Assembly: GCA_034509495.1 (NCBI GenBank) | Contig: CM067521.1 | Location: 21,631,687-21,695,686, forward strand | Reading direction: 5' to 3' | From: Acestrorhynchus altus | Taxonomy: Eukaryota > Chordata > Actinopteri > Characiformes > Acestrorhynchidae | DNA length: 64,000 bases | Part shown: piece by piece, positions 50,301 through 52,768 of the stretch | How the letters are laid out: every line of letters starts with the position of its first letter | Numbering within the stretch: position 1 is the first letter of the stretch | Made by a program: the position numbers and the translations under genes | Notes under the pieces: model-generated | The model's database searches: none | What the model was told of the DNA's origin: nothing | The model's input: only the letters and a program-made list of their open reading frames with translations

Positions 50301-52768
50301 CGGCCAGTGGGAACTGCTGTAAATACACTTAATAACAAACCAGCAGGTGAATTACTTTTCTTTCCGGCTTCCTCACTTTCCACAAGGAGGGGCCAGTGCA
50401 AATCCAGCAGCCACGCCCCCTCTCAGTCATTTATAGCTTTCTTATGCTGTGTGAATCAGTCAAATTTGTCCTGCAGTGAAAATACTTTAGTCTGCCTCCC
50501 AGAATCCCGTCCAAATAAGGCTTTAACCACACAGCGTTTGCACGTTCTCCGTATTTCCAATAACACATGACATAAAGTTTACACAACACCTTTGAGAGGC
50601 CACATGGAAATTCCAACACACTCCTACTCTGCATTCTTACAGCTCACACATGGTGGTGAATCATCTTGCCCTCGCGTATTCTCTGTCAAAGTTCATCCGC
50701 CACGCTGAGGTCGTGTGACTCAGTCCAGTAACAGATCAGGGAGTGCACTTGTGGTTACAGTGACATAACAGCCAATGACCTGGCCAATCTTATCAGTAAG
50801 TGCTAGTGAAACGTGGCTGAAACTACTCGACATATGGCCGCCCACCTCAGCTGAACACGAGGGACGTGATGGCACATAGTGAGCTGGCACAAGCATATCT
50901 GCGAGTCGTCGGTTCAGCTCAGTAGTTCAATAAACGTAGTTAATTATTAAAGGGGACAGGCAGCAGGTCAGAAGTGGACTCCACTCAGGCTGGGTGATGT
51001 TCCAGACTGTGTTGTATGAATCGGTGAAAAGAGCACCTGGATTTTAGTGGTTTAGTGTCCATATCTAGAGTCAAGTCTGAGGTTTGGAAATCCAATCCTC
51101 TTTCTCCTAATCTGTCTGATCCATGCTGTAGTTGTAGCCCAGTTAGTCACCTTTAAACCGTGAACAAGTGGAACTCACGTGGCTCCCACGCACAGACCAC
51201 CATACACAAGTAAACCAGACCGATCTCAGAGAAAAACTGCATTCTCTCTGCTCTTTCAGAAGTATCTTGGGCTCCGATACCCGGGAAGGTGGCGGGTGAA
51301 GTGAAACTCTCCATTTCCTACAAGAGTGACAAACTCTTCATTATGGTGATGCACATACGAGGCCTGGTGAGTGTTACAGCAGTGTTTTTACAGAAGCATT
51401 TCCAGTTTTCTCAATTCACCCTAATGAGCATCCGTGAACATTAGAGCTGGTCAATATGCCAGAACCCCTAGAAATATTGTGATACGTAAAGATATCTTCA
51501 CGTATTCCATGTGATTTATTGTTACTCGTACTTCTCACCCACCGATGGCATCCGTGTTGTATTTCTCAACAGCAACCGTTGCAGGATGGGACGGATCCGG
51601 ATCCATATGTCAAACTGTACCTGCTCCCTGATCCCCAGAAAATGAGCAAGAGGAAGACCAAGGCAGCTCGCCGCACGTGTAATCCCACCTACAATGAAAT
51701 GGTAACGTTGTCTATATTCAATATACATATTCAATAGCCAGCAAATAAAAAAGATCAGATTTACAGACAGCAAGCTAATGTTTGGGCACCAAATAGAGAG
51801 TAGAAGATGAACTGAGCTCCAGAAAAGTTCATAACAAGTAAGGCAGCAACATTGTTTCAACATTGATTCACTGTGACATTAATATCCCAGGACTTCCTTG
51901 TATCTTCAGGAGGAAATGTGAAACGTTACAGATGTGAGAAATATATGTGTAGTGTGGTAGGCATGGCGTCTTTTTGTTTTGTCCTTTTTATGTTATTATA
52001 AAATCTCTTTTTTTTTTTTTTTCGAATTAGAGTCTCAATTCAATAAAGCTGACACAGGATTTAATGGAGAACTTTAACTCTGTTGCAGCCCAGCTTCTAC
52101 TGCTTTTTAACAGACAGCCAGTCTATTGGTTGTCTATTAAACCAGCCAGGAGAACGTTTGGGGCCACAATGTTTGTGCAACTCTTCTTAATAAACGAATG
52201 TGTTTCCAGATTCACCTGCATTAATGTATTCTTTTTGTCGGGCACGAGTAGAAAGACAAATCTGCACCCCTGTTTGACTGCAAAAGACCTTCGGGAAGCT
52301 TCAGTAGAGTCTGGAGTGATGGTGCACTGTTCACCTGTGCGGCAACTCCAGCACACATTTTGTTTCAGACAAAAATTCAGTTTCAGACGTTTTCGAAGGA
52401 GCTTCTTAACTGAAAGGGTGTAATCTTTAACTTGATGGAACTCATATCAGAGATCATTAAAAGATCTTTTTCTATAGCTAATGTATAACTAAGATCAGTG
52501 TTCATAGGACAAATGGTGACAAATCACTTCCTCGTGACATTGGTTTGACTGATTTGCTCTTTGTATCTCCCTGTAGCTGGTGTATGATGGGATACCACGT
52601 GGGGATCTGAACCAGAGGTCAATCCACCTTCGAGTGCTGGGTGAAGGAGCCTTCTGGGAGAACACTCTTCTGGGCGAGGCCTTCATCCCCTTGAAGAACC
52701 TGACCCCTGGCCAGCACTGGGTTGACTGGCACCAGCTGAGCTTGGGTGGCTCTGAGGCCAGCCGCTAG
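4382..52768 (+). CDS. pik3c2b: PIK3C2B, class II phosphatidylinositol 3-kinase C2 domain-containing subunit beta (whole gene span, 32 coding exons)
   Basis: The enzyme phosphorylates the 3-position of PtdIns and PtdIns4P on plasma and endosomal/lysosomal membranes. Joined coding exons: 4382-5131, 6434-6534, 6728-6888, 11794-11914, 15145-15256, 15827-15906, 15996-16059, 16212-16358, 16696-16729, 18595-18790, 23263-23385, 26334-26504, 28359-28470, 34398-34540, 39521-39709, 40128-40221, 40962-41056, 42691-42871, 43036-43143, 44309-44401, 44524-44653, 45279-45415, 45974-46143, 46642-46798, 46976-47085, 47567-47768, 47879-48003, 49513-49630, 50256-50346, 51260-51366, 51573-51701, 52577-52768. They total 4743 nt (1580 aa plus stop) with all phases compatible and GT-AG junctions. 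Approximate domains by alignment from memory with human PIK3C2B (1634 aa): proline-rich 1-280, Ras-binding 320-410, C2 580-735, helical 750-930, kinase 995-1275, PX 1310-1430, C2 1450-1570. Catalytic DRHNDN and DFG are intact. The protein resembles the beta paralogue rather than C2A by its N-terminal ARSKTLPPQVPPRTY and by its downstream neighbour PPP1R15B. Confidence 0.96.
5284..5340 (+). repeat. Fragment of a 'ggttgggcgatat' dispersed element
   Basis: ggttgggcgatattgg at this end mirrors the opposite terminus catattgcccagccctag at 8420-8440, and a third terminus cattattgtccagccctg at 55060-55078. This suggests a terminal-inverted-repeat family. Confidence 0.4.
5961..6302 (+). repeat. Local direct duplication of about 90 bp
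   Basis: agtttcaagttcatcagaag at 5961 recurs as agtttcaagtccatcagaag at 6211. Both copies continue through cccttccttgcc and end in tggtccatacttt at 6042 and 6302, about 250 bp apart. Confidence 0.65.
6434..6534 (+). CDS. pik3c2b: PIK3C2B coding exon 2
   Basis: Residues 251-284, containing FQVSEERDEEVAAFCHMLD, a strongly conserved segment before the Ras-binding domain. The acceptor is catcag. The donor is gacgt|gtaagc: a second GT two bases earlier (6533) is rejected because only 6535 keeps the next exon in frame. Ends phase 2. Confidence 0.93.
6728..6888 (+). CDS. pik3c2b: PIK3C2B coding exon 3
   Basis: Residues 284-338. Begins with the g completing Val, then LRSAYPCTDRSKNAGFVW, and ends LTFTCDG split across the donor atg|gtaagg. 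This leads into the Ras-binding domain. The human equivalent has the same LTFTC motif. Confidence 0.93.
7726..7833 (+). repeat. 12-bp minisatellite, 9 units
   Basis: Nine tandem units: two tccacaggccag then seven tccacaggcccg. Because 12 is a multiple of three it holds several frames open, producing spurious repetitive ORFs on both strands. Confidence 0.95.
8270..8440 (+). repeat. Terminus of an AT-rich dispersed element ending in cagccctag
   Basis: AT-rich sequence with repeated atatcaatat motifs ends in catattgcccagccctag, the terminus shared (inverted) with 5284 and similar to 55060. Confidence 0.4.
10018..10096 (+). repeat. (TG)n microsatellite with CG tail
   Basis: About 36 TG units followed by cgcgcg: alternating purine-pyrimidine throughout. 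Confidence 0.95.
10297..10331 (+). repeat. (TTA)n microsatellite
   Basis: Uninterrupted tta trinucleotide repeat. A related aat/gat-rich stretch lies at 9757-9815. Confidence 0.9.
11370..11620 (+). repeat. Degraded copy of the large palindromic repeat family
   Basis: Blocks ttcaatggtcaggaccccac, ggtggtggtgggttagtgtg, gtacgagcagatcagacatc and gctgctgagtttttaaac occur in the same order as in the 46290-46605 copy. Confidence 0.7.
11794..11914 (+). CDS. pik3c2b: PIK3C2B coding exon 4 (Ras-binding domain)
   Basis: Residues 338-378. Contains STIDLLIYQTLCYAHDDL, nearly identical to the human Ras-binding-domain core. Acceptor ttctcag, donor aaaaa|gtaaga, ends phase 2. Confidence 0.95.
13025..13515 (+). 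repeat. Interspersed repeat, 'agcgccacctac/tgacccgggtttc' family
   Basis: Shares gcatcattgctggacagcca, agagcgccacctac, agagagagcgtggccaattt and ggctgctgatg with copies at 35400-35690 and (inverted) 34043-34285. Ends in a tRNA-like gacccgggtttc. SINE-like. Confidence 0.6.
14541..15037. mobile_element. TIR-bounded element with Tc1-like interior (degenerate)
   Basis: The left end tgaattacctagatttcag (from 14541) is mirrored by the right end gaaatctaggtaattccac (to 15037) as an imperfect 26-bp inverted repeat. The interior gaaacctggtggagggagca then tcatggttt recalls Tc1 transposase coding sequence. No intact ORF. Confidence 0.6.
15145..15256 (+). CDS. pik3c2b: PIK3C2B coding exon 5 (Ras-binding domain end)
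   Basis: Residues 378-415, containing GLEYIQQCLKFDWDIRLFL, matching the human HEYIQYCRKFDIDIRL region. Acceptor ttttttcag, donor gcg|gtgagt, phase 0. Confidence 0.94.
15827..15906 (+). CDS. pik3c2b: PIK3C2B coding exon 6
   Basis: Residues 416-442 with STMNHSILLQERPIKQTV. Acceptor aatgacag, donor accag|gtgaga, ends phase 2 inside an Arg codon. Confidence 0.92.
15996..16059 (+). CDS. pik3c2b: PIK3C2B coding exon 7
   Basis: A 64-nt exon, residues 442-463: EALTLLLDTFHNEAESFVL. Acceptor tttcatag, donor gag|gtaggt, phase 0. Only 89 nt of intron separate it from coding exon 6. Confidence 0.92.
16140..16165 (-). repeat. Terminal fragment of 'AAAAGTATTGGGACACC' family
   Basis: ggtgtcccaatacttttgtc is the reverse complement of the terminus at 2250 and 24624. 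Lies in the short intron between coding exons 7 and 8. Confidence 0.6.
16212..16358 (+). CDS. pik3c2b: PIK3C2B coding exon 8
   Basis: Residues 464-512, with LAAVETPDITSALNQLP nearly identical to human. Acceptor ctcctag, donor aag|gtgagt, phase 0 at both ends, so the 147-nt exon could be skipped without a frameshift. Confidence 0.95.
16641..16682 (+). repeat. (TG)n-rich microsatellite just upstream of microexon 9
   Basis: Interrupted TG repeat (tgtgcgtgcgtgtg pattern) ending 13 nt before the start of the 34-nt exon at 16696. Confidence 0.9.
16696..16729 (+). CDS. pik3c2b: PIK3C2B coding exon 9 (34-nt microexon)
   Basis: Encodes DVSVLAKRETR plus one base of Glu (residues 513-524), matching the human DPSVLAVRENRE segment. 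The acceptor ttcacag lies 13 nt after a TG-rich microsatellite; the donor is agag|gtacag. The length is not a multiple of three, so skipping would shift frame. Confidence 0.88.
16980..17179. mobile_element. 200-bp hairpin MITE, 'taccgtattttc' termini
   Basis: The left end taccgtattttctggactat is matched by the inverted right end attctggaaaatacggta ending 17179. The interior holds paired gcttata blocks and a T-tract of about 34. Flanking TA is consistent with a TA target site. Confidence 0.75.
17305..17350 (+). repeat. Small fragment of the palindromic repeat family
   Basis: ttcagtggtcaggaccccac followed by ggaccaccacagagcaggta matches the middle of the 25746 and 46290 copies. Confidence 0.6.
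17561..17616 (+). repeat. (TG)n microsatellite
   Basis: 28 uninterrupted TG units. Confidence 0.95.
17640..18240 (-). pseudogene. Tc1-like transposase remnant
   Basis: The reverse strand near 17915-18000 encodes WPTSSLDLNPIENLWCVLK, the hallmark of the Tc1 DDE transposase C-terminal region. Upstream sequence is frame-broken and no full ORF remains. Confidence 0.75.
18595..18790 (+). CDS. pik3c2b: PIK3C2B coding exon 10
   Basis: Residues 524-589. Contains LTAAILDLVELYCSTFNA, virtually identical to human, and ends AHRIPITWAA at the start of the PI3K-type C2 domain. Acceptor ttttcag, donor ccag|gtaaac. Confidence 0.96.
19615..19835 (+). repeat. Teleost interspersed repeat, 'gagccttggttcctctcaag' family
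   Basis: Contains ccttggttcctctcaaggtt, gggagtttttccttgccact, ctgtaaagctgatttgtgac and gtaaaaagcgctttatata. A minus-strand copy of the same blocks sits at 42205-42320. I recognise it as a very common fish repeat; the class is not certain. Confidence 0.7.
20402..20455 (+). repeat. (CA)n microsatellite
   Basis: 27 uninterrupted CA units. Confidence 0.95.
20799..20812 (-). promoter_or_regulatory. DR1 nuclear-receptor motif in GC-rich intronic block
   Basis: tgacctttgacccc reads gggtcaaaggtca on the minus strand, a direct repeat with one-base spacer of the type bound by HNF4 and RXR/PPAR. It lies in a repeat-free, GC-richer 280-bp block. Confidence 0.35.
21735..22060 (+). pseudogene. Tc1-like transposon remnant
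   Basis: Segments such as cacctctccaactgtgaagc, atgggggtggatggatcatg and gaacatttcactgattgagg follow the layout of a Tc1-family transposase gene. Stop codons and frameshifts break it throughout. Confidence 0.65.
22236..22610. mobile_element. 375-bp palindromic MITE
   Basis: Terminal inverted repeats actgtaaaaagttcaagatc (22236) and gatcttgtacttttaacagt (ending 22610), with a few mismatches. The interior alternates ggttcttcagtttgaaactg blocks, seen at about 22272 and 22460. Confidence 0.7.
23263..23385 (+). CDS. pik3c2b: PIK3C2B coding exon 11 (PI3K-type C2)
   Basis: Residues 589-630: YEGFFLSCSLTHGGAELC and KYLFHLVVWDQR, the beta-strands of the PI3K C2 domain. Acceptor ctcgcag, donor agag|gtaagt. 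Confidence 0.95.
24624..24790 (+). repeat. 'AAAAGTATTGGGACACC' family copy
   Basis: atgggcaaaagttttgggac plus tctactgtccagggatggc, the same order as at 2250-2385. Confidence 0.65.
25441..25505 (+). repeat. (TA)n microsatellite followed by T-tract
   Basis: About 23 TA units then about 17 T. Strongly AT-rich and DNA-unwinding prone. Confidence 0.95.
25746..26262 (+). repeat. Large palindromic repeat family, half-element copy
   Basis: Starts tacaccgatcaacaaaaaca (terminus-like), then gtagttctataatcacagac, caggaccaccacagagcagc, tgacatggtggtggtgtgtc, gcagtgctgctggagtgttt, tttacatctacaaggtggag and taatagagtggacagtgag. Copies at 30285-30715 and 46290-46605 share these blocks. Confidence 0.8.
26334..26504 (+). 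CDS. pik3c2b: PIK3C2B coding exon 12 (PI3K-type C2)
   Basis: Residues 630-687: ICFPVQINQLPRESQLTVTL, LPPPGGAEE and ALGWVTMPFFNFR, as in the human C2 domain. Acceptor ttcctcag, donor gaca|gtgagt. A palindromic repeat copy ends about 60 bp upstream. Confidence 0.95.
27190..27440 (+). repeat. Degraded copy of the palindromic repeat family
   Basis: Contains gtagttctatacttacaaac, ccatctgtttctctgcgtac, acaggaccaccacagaccag and gcagtgctgctggagtgttt in family order. Confidence 0.7.
27519..27790 (+). repeat. Compound (GGAT)n minisatellite with higher-order unit
   Basis: ggat tetramers alternate with a longer motif gcgggcgagag, ggagaaaaggatgaataaa, gagagtgaaat. The gcgggc/gtgggc core occurs at 27595, 27668 and 27751 (spacing 73 and 83 bp). 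Confidence 0.85.
28232..28320 (+). repeat. (GT)n microsatellite, about 45 units, before exon 13
   Basis: The longest TG tract in the window; ends 38 nt before the exon at 28359. Confidence 0.97.
28359..28470 (+). CDS. pik3c2b: PIK3C2B coding exon 13 (PI3K-type C2)
   Basis: Residues 687-724: VLTCGRKLLGLWPSTP then NFSQPDSVILQ. Acceptor cgtacag, donor cag|gttaat, phase 0. A roughly 45-unit (TG)n tract precedes it and a long pyrimidine tract follows. Confidence 0.95.
28540..29100 (+). repeat. Long pyrimidine-rich (CT) tract after exon 13
   Basis: Two pure (CT)n runs (28558-28590 and 29056-29093) bracket about 400 nt of nearly all C/T sequence. It begins about 70 nt after the donor at 28471. Confidence 0.9.
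29822..29869 (+). repeat. (CA)n microsatellite
   Basis: 24 CA units. Confidence 0.95.
30184..30243 (+). repeat. (TAA)n microsatellite
   Basis: About 20 trinucleotide units. Adjoins the palindromic repeat that starts at 30285. Confidence 0.95.
30285..30715. repeat. Palindromic repeat family: centre plus opposite arm
   Basis: First half (to about 30437) is in the same orientation as the 3' half of the 25746 copy. From 30438 the sequence ctccagcagcactgctgtgt onward is the reverse complement of that copy's 5' half, including caccaccaccacgtcagtgt and gcagctattatg-type blocks inverted. The full element is therefore a long inverted repeat. Confidence 0.8.
30926..30970 (+). repeat. (CA)n microsatellite
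   Basis: About 22 CA units. Confidence 0.95.
34043..34285 (-). repeat. SINE-like repeat, inverted copy
   Basis: The reverse complement shares atcattgctgggcagccaac and gtgatgtggggagaaagtac with the 35400-35690 copy. Confidence 0.55.
34398..34540 (+). CDS. pik3c2b: PIK3C2B coding exon 14
   Basis: Residues 725-772: VDFPTSSFEVRFSTPPP through LHKKSLF, linking the C2 and helical domains. Acceptor catttag, donor ttctg|gtgaga, ends phase 2 in a Trp codon. Confidence 0.94.
35400..35690 (+). repeat. SINE-like repeat, + copy
   Basis: cattgctaggtagccaactg, gagcgccatctacccaccta and ggctgctgatggcaagcctg, ending gggatcagaacc (tRNA-like). Matches 13025-13515. Confidence 0.6.
39469..39518 (+). repeat. (CT)n microsatellite acting as polypyrimidine tract of exon 15
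   Basis: About 25 CT units with two g interruptions run directly into the ag acceptor at 39519-39520. Confidence 0.95.
39521..39709 (+). CDS. pik3c2b: PIK3C2B coding exon 15 (helical domain)
   Basis: Residues 772-835: LLWEKRYFCHSE, LPLILASAPSWEWACLPDIY and LDALGLLHAT, the PIK helical (accessory) domain. The polypyrimidine tract is a (CT)n microsatellite. Donor ccac|gtaaga. Confidence 0.96.
40033..40078 (+). repeat. (TG)n-rich microsatellite
   Basis: TG repeat with tgtctg interruptions in the intron before coding exon 16. Confidence 0.9.
40128..40221 (+). CDS. pik3c2b: PIK3C2B coding exon 16 (helical domain)
   Basis: Residues 835-866: FPDQECRRTAVQWMDSIS and LLDFLPQLVQ. The acceptor tgtttag has a weak, G-rich pyrimidine tract; donor cag|gtagca, phase 0. 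Confidence 0.94.
40357..40670. mobile_element. Hairpin (palindromic) element
   Basis: A 22-bp perfect inverted repeat (cagcttcactgaccacacag core at 40418-40437; mirrored at 40554-40573) is nested inside outer arms gttgttaatcaagag (40357) and ctcttgattatcaac (40656-40670). No coding capacity. Confidence 0.7.
40793..40818 (+). repeat. (AT)n microsatellite
   Basis: About 13 AT units. Confidence 0.9.
40962..41056 (+). CDS. pik3c2b: PIK3C2B coding exon 17 (helical domain)
   Basis: Residues 867-898: ALKYECYLDSPLVRFLLRRA, the most conserved helical-domain stretch. Acceptor tgttccag, donor tttg|gtgtgt (not a strong donor). Confidence 0.95.
41311..41325 (-). promoter_or_regulatory. CTCF consensus-like site
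   Basis: The reverse complement ccagcagatggcgct fits the vertebrate CTCF core consensus CCASYAGRKGGCRSY at all 15 positions. In the intron after coding exon 17, outside recognised repeats. Confidence 0.4.
41660..42110 (-). pseudogene. Tc1-like transposase remnant
   Basis: The reverse strand encodes GWVFQHNNDPKHTDRATKEW (from about 42045 leftward), the Tc1 DDE catalytic-region signature. Downstream codons for the C-terminus run to about 41750 with frame breaks. Confidence 0.8.
42205..42320 (-). repeat. Inverted copy of the 19615 repeat family
   Basis: The reverse complement reads gagcttggttcctcccaagg, ctgtaaagctgctctgtgac and gttaaaagcactatata, in the order seen at 19615-19835. Confidence 0.65.
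42691..42871 (+). CDS. pik3c2b: PIK3C2B coding exon 18 (helical domain end)
   Basis: Residues 898-958: LLKDALQDSQFSVRYQHLLA, then GRGLRDEFDRQCWLVNILAK. Acceptor cctgcag, donor cag|gttaga, phase 0. Confidence 0.95.
43036..43143 (+). CDS. pik3c2b: PIK3C2B coding exon 19
   Basis: Residues 959-994: LREGLDEVKQFF, CRLPLNPGLLVKGI. This is the entry to the kinase N-lobe. Acceptor gctctag, donor cag|gtagag, symmetric phase 0 (108 nt). Confidence 0.94.
43144..44308 (+). other. Intron between PIK3C2B coding exons 19 and 20
   Basis: AT-rich noncoding sequence. No repeat family or second gene recognised. Confidence 0.8.
44309..44401 (+). CDS. pik3c2b: PIK3C2B coding exon 20 (kinase N-lobe)
   Basis: Residues 995-1025: CSYFNSNAVPLKLSFQNMDP then VNVIFK. 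The AVPLKLSF strand and VIFK strand flank the phosphate-binding loop. Acceptor catgtag, donor aag|gtacct, phase 0. Confidence 0.94.
44524..44653 (+). CDS. pik3c2b: PIK3C2B coding exon 21 (kinase N-lobe)
   Basis: Residues 1026-1069: SGDDLRQDMLTLQVIRIMN, then LDMRMVIFRCFSTG. GDDLRQD is the PI3K/PI4K signature. Acceptor tctacag, donor cgag|gtaaat, ends phase 1. Confidence 0.96.
44690..45060 (+). repeat. 52-bp minisatellite, about 7 units
   Basis: The motif ggtcag (ggtgag once) occurs at 44716, 44768, 44820, 44872, 44925, 44977 and 45029, i.e. every 52 bp with one 53. Each unit contains actggtcag, gactcagtctgacccag and taatctagtagtg variants. The last three units are nearly identical. In the intron between coding exons 21 and 22. 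Confidence 0.95.
45279..45415 (+). CDS. pik3c2b: PIK3C2B coding exon 22 (kinase)
   Basis: Residues 1069-1114: MVEMIPNAETLRKIQVEHGV, then DWLQKHNPTEDEYEK. Almost identical to human. Acceptor ttcgcag, donor aaa|gtaagt, phase 0. Confidence 0.96.
45416..45973 (+). other. Intron between PIK3C2B coding exons 22 and 23
   Basis: Noncoding, no recognised element. Confidence 0.8.
45974..46143 (+). CDS. pik3c2b: PIK3C2B coding exon 23 (catalytic loop, DFG)
   Basis: Residues 1115-1171. Carries the catalytic loop GICDRHNDNIM (DRHNDN about 1137-1142) and the Mg-binding DFG (about 1155-1157), both intact, so the enzyme should be active. The activation loop FLGHAQMFGNIK starts here. Acceptor ttttctag, donor acg|gtgaga, ends phase 2. 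Confidence 0.97.
46290..46605 (+). repeat. Palindromic repeat family, 5' arm copy
   Basis: Starts tacactggtcagccgtgaca, then gtagttctataattccagac, tgatcttcaatgatcaggac, tgacatggtggtggagtgtt and gcagtgctgctggagttttt. Ends about 40 bp before the exon at 46642. Confidence 0.8.
46642..46798 (+). CDS. pik3c2b: PIK3C2B coding exon 24 (activation loop, C-lobe)
   Basis: Residues 1171-1223: RDRAPFVFTSDMAYVING, then SRFHDFVDLCCEAYNLIRK. Completes the class II activation-loop KRDRAPF, which governs lipid substrate choice in this class. Acceptor cctttag, donor ctg|gtgaga, phase 0. Confidence 0.96.
46976..47085 (+). CDS. pik3c2b: PIK3C2B coding exon 25 (kinase C-lobe)
   Basis: Residues 1224-1260: MLSCGIPELSDLDDLKYVYD, ALRPHESEADATMYFT. 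Acceptor cttcag, donor ccag|gttaga. Confidence 0.95.
47294..47353 (+). repeat. (TG)n microsatellite
   Basis: About 29 TG units in the intron between coding exons 25 and 26. The rest of that intron has no recognised element. Confidence 0.95.
47567..47768 (+). CDS. pik3c2b: PIK3C2B coding exon 26 (kinase end, linker to PX)
   Basis: Residues 1260-1327: LIESSLGSVATKLNFFIHNL, then LSFAPRVYTLKSDGLI and SPNKGY. Acceptor ttcccag, donor tat|gtaagt, phase 0. The PX domain starts within this exon. Confidence 0.95.
47879..48003 (+). CDS. pik3c2b: PIK3C2B coding exon 27 (PX domain)
   Basis: Residues 1328-1369: TYVVKVEREGQQGATLVQRS, then FEEFHELHGKLRLVFPSS. This is the phosphoinositide-binding PX core with its conserved Arg-Ser/Thr-Phe-Glu-Glu-Phe motif. 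Acceptor ttttccag, donor ccag|gtagag. Confidence 0.95.
48004..49512 (+). other. Intron between PIK3C2B coding exons 27 and 28
   Basis: Noncoding; no confidently classified repeat. ORFs on both strands (e.g. 48200-48710) show no family similarity. Confidence 0.75.
49513..49630 (+). CDS. pik3c2b: PIK3C2B coding exon 28 (PX domain)
   Basis: Residues 1369-1408: FPSRFMIGRSRGEAMADRRK, then LNGYVWHLIHAAPEVAQ. Acceptor gtctgcag, donor cag|gtaacg, phase 0. Confidence 0.95.
49631..51259 (+). other. Introns flanking PIK3C2B coding exon 29
   Basis: Two introns (49631-50255 and 50347-51259) around the exon at 50256-50346. Nothing recognised. Confidence 0.75.
50256..50346 (+). CDS. pik3c2b: PIK3C2B coding exon 29 (PX end)
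   Basis: Residues 1409-1439: SDLVYTFFHPLPRDERPVG, then a low-conservation linker to the C-terminal C2. Acceptor cttgcag, donor gcag|gtgaat, ends phase 1. Confidence 0.94.
51260..51366 (+). CDS. pik3c2b: PIK3C2B coding exon 30 (C-terminal C2 start)
   Basis: Residues 1439-1474: GKVAGEVKLSISYKSDKLFI, then MVMHIRGL, the first C2 strands. The acceptor is a tandem cagaag, so the exon may begin at 51260 or 51263 (one Glu in or out). Donor ctg|gtgagt, phase 0. Confidence 0.93.
51573..51701 (+). CDS. pik3c2b: PIK3C2B coding exon 31 (C-terminal C2)
   Basis: Residues 1475-1517: QPLQDGTDPDPYVKLYLLPD, then TKAARRTCNPTYNEM. The DPDPYVK loop holds the usual C2 calcium/lipid-loop aspartates; a basic KRKTKAARR patch follows. 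Acceptor tcaacag, donor atg|gtaacg, phase 0 at both ends. Confidence 0.95.
51702..52576 (+). other. Last PIK3C2B intron
   Basis: Noncoding. A T-tract at about 52008-52022; no recognised transposon. Confidence 0.8.
52577..52768 (+). CDS. pik3c2b: PIK3C2B last coding exon 32 and stop
   Basis: Residues 1518-1580: LVYDGIPRGDLNQRSIHLRV, LGEGAFWENTLLGEAFIPL, ending GGSEASR then TAG at 52766-52768. Completes the C2 fold. The last 10-15 residues diverge from human. Acceptor ccctgtag. Confidence 0.95.
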   Translation: MVYDGIPRGDLNQRSIHLRVLGEGAFWENTLLGEAFIPLKNLTPGQHWVDWHQLSLGGSEASR

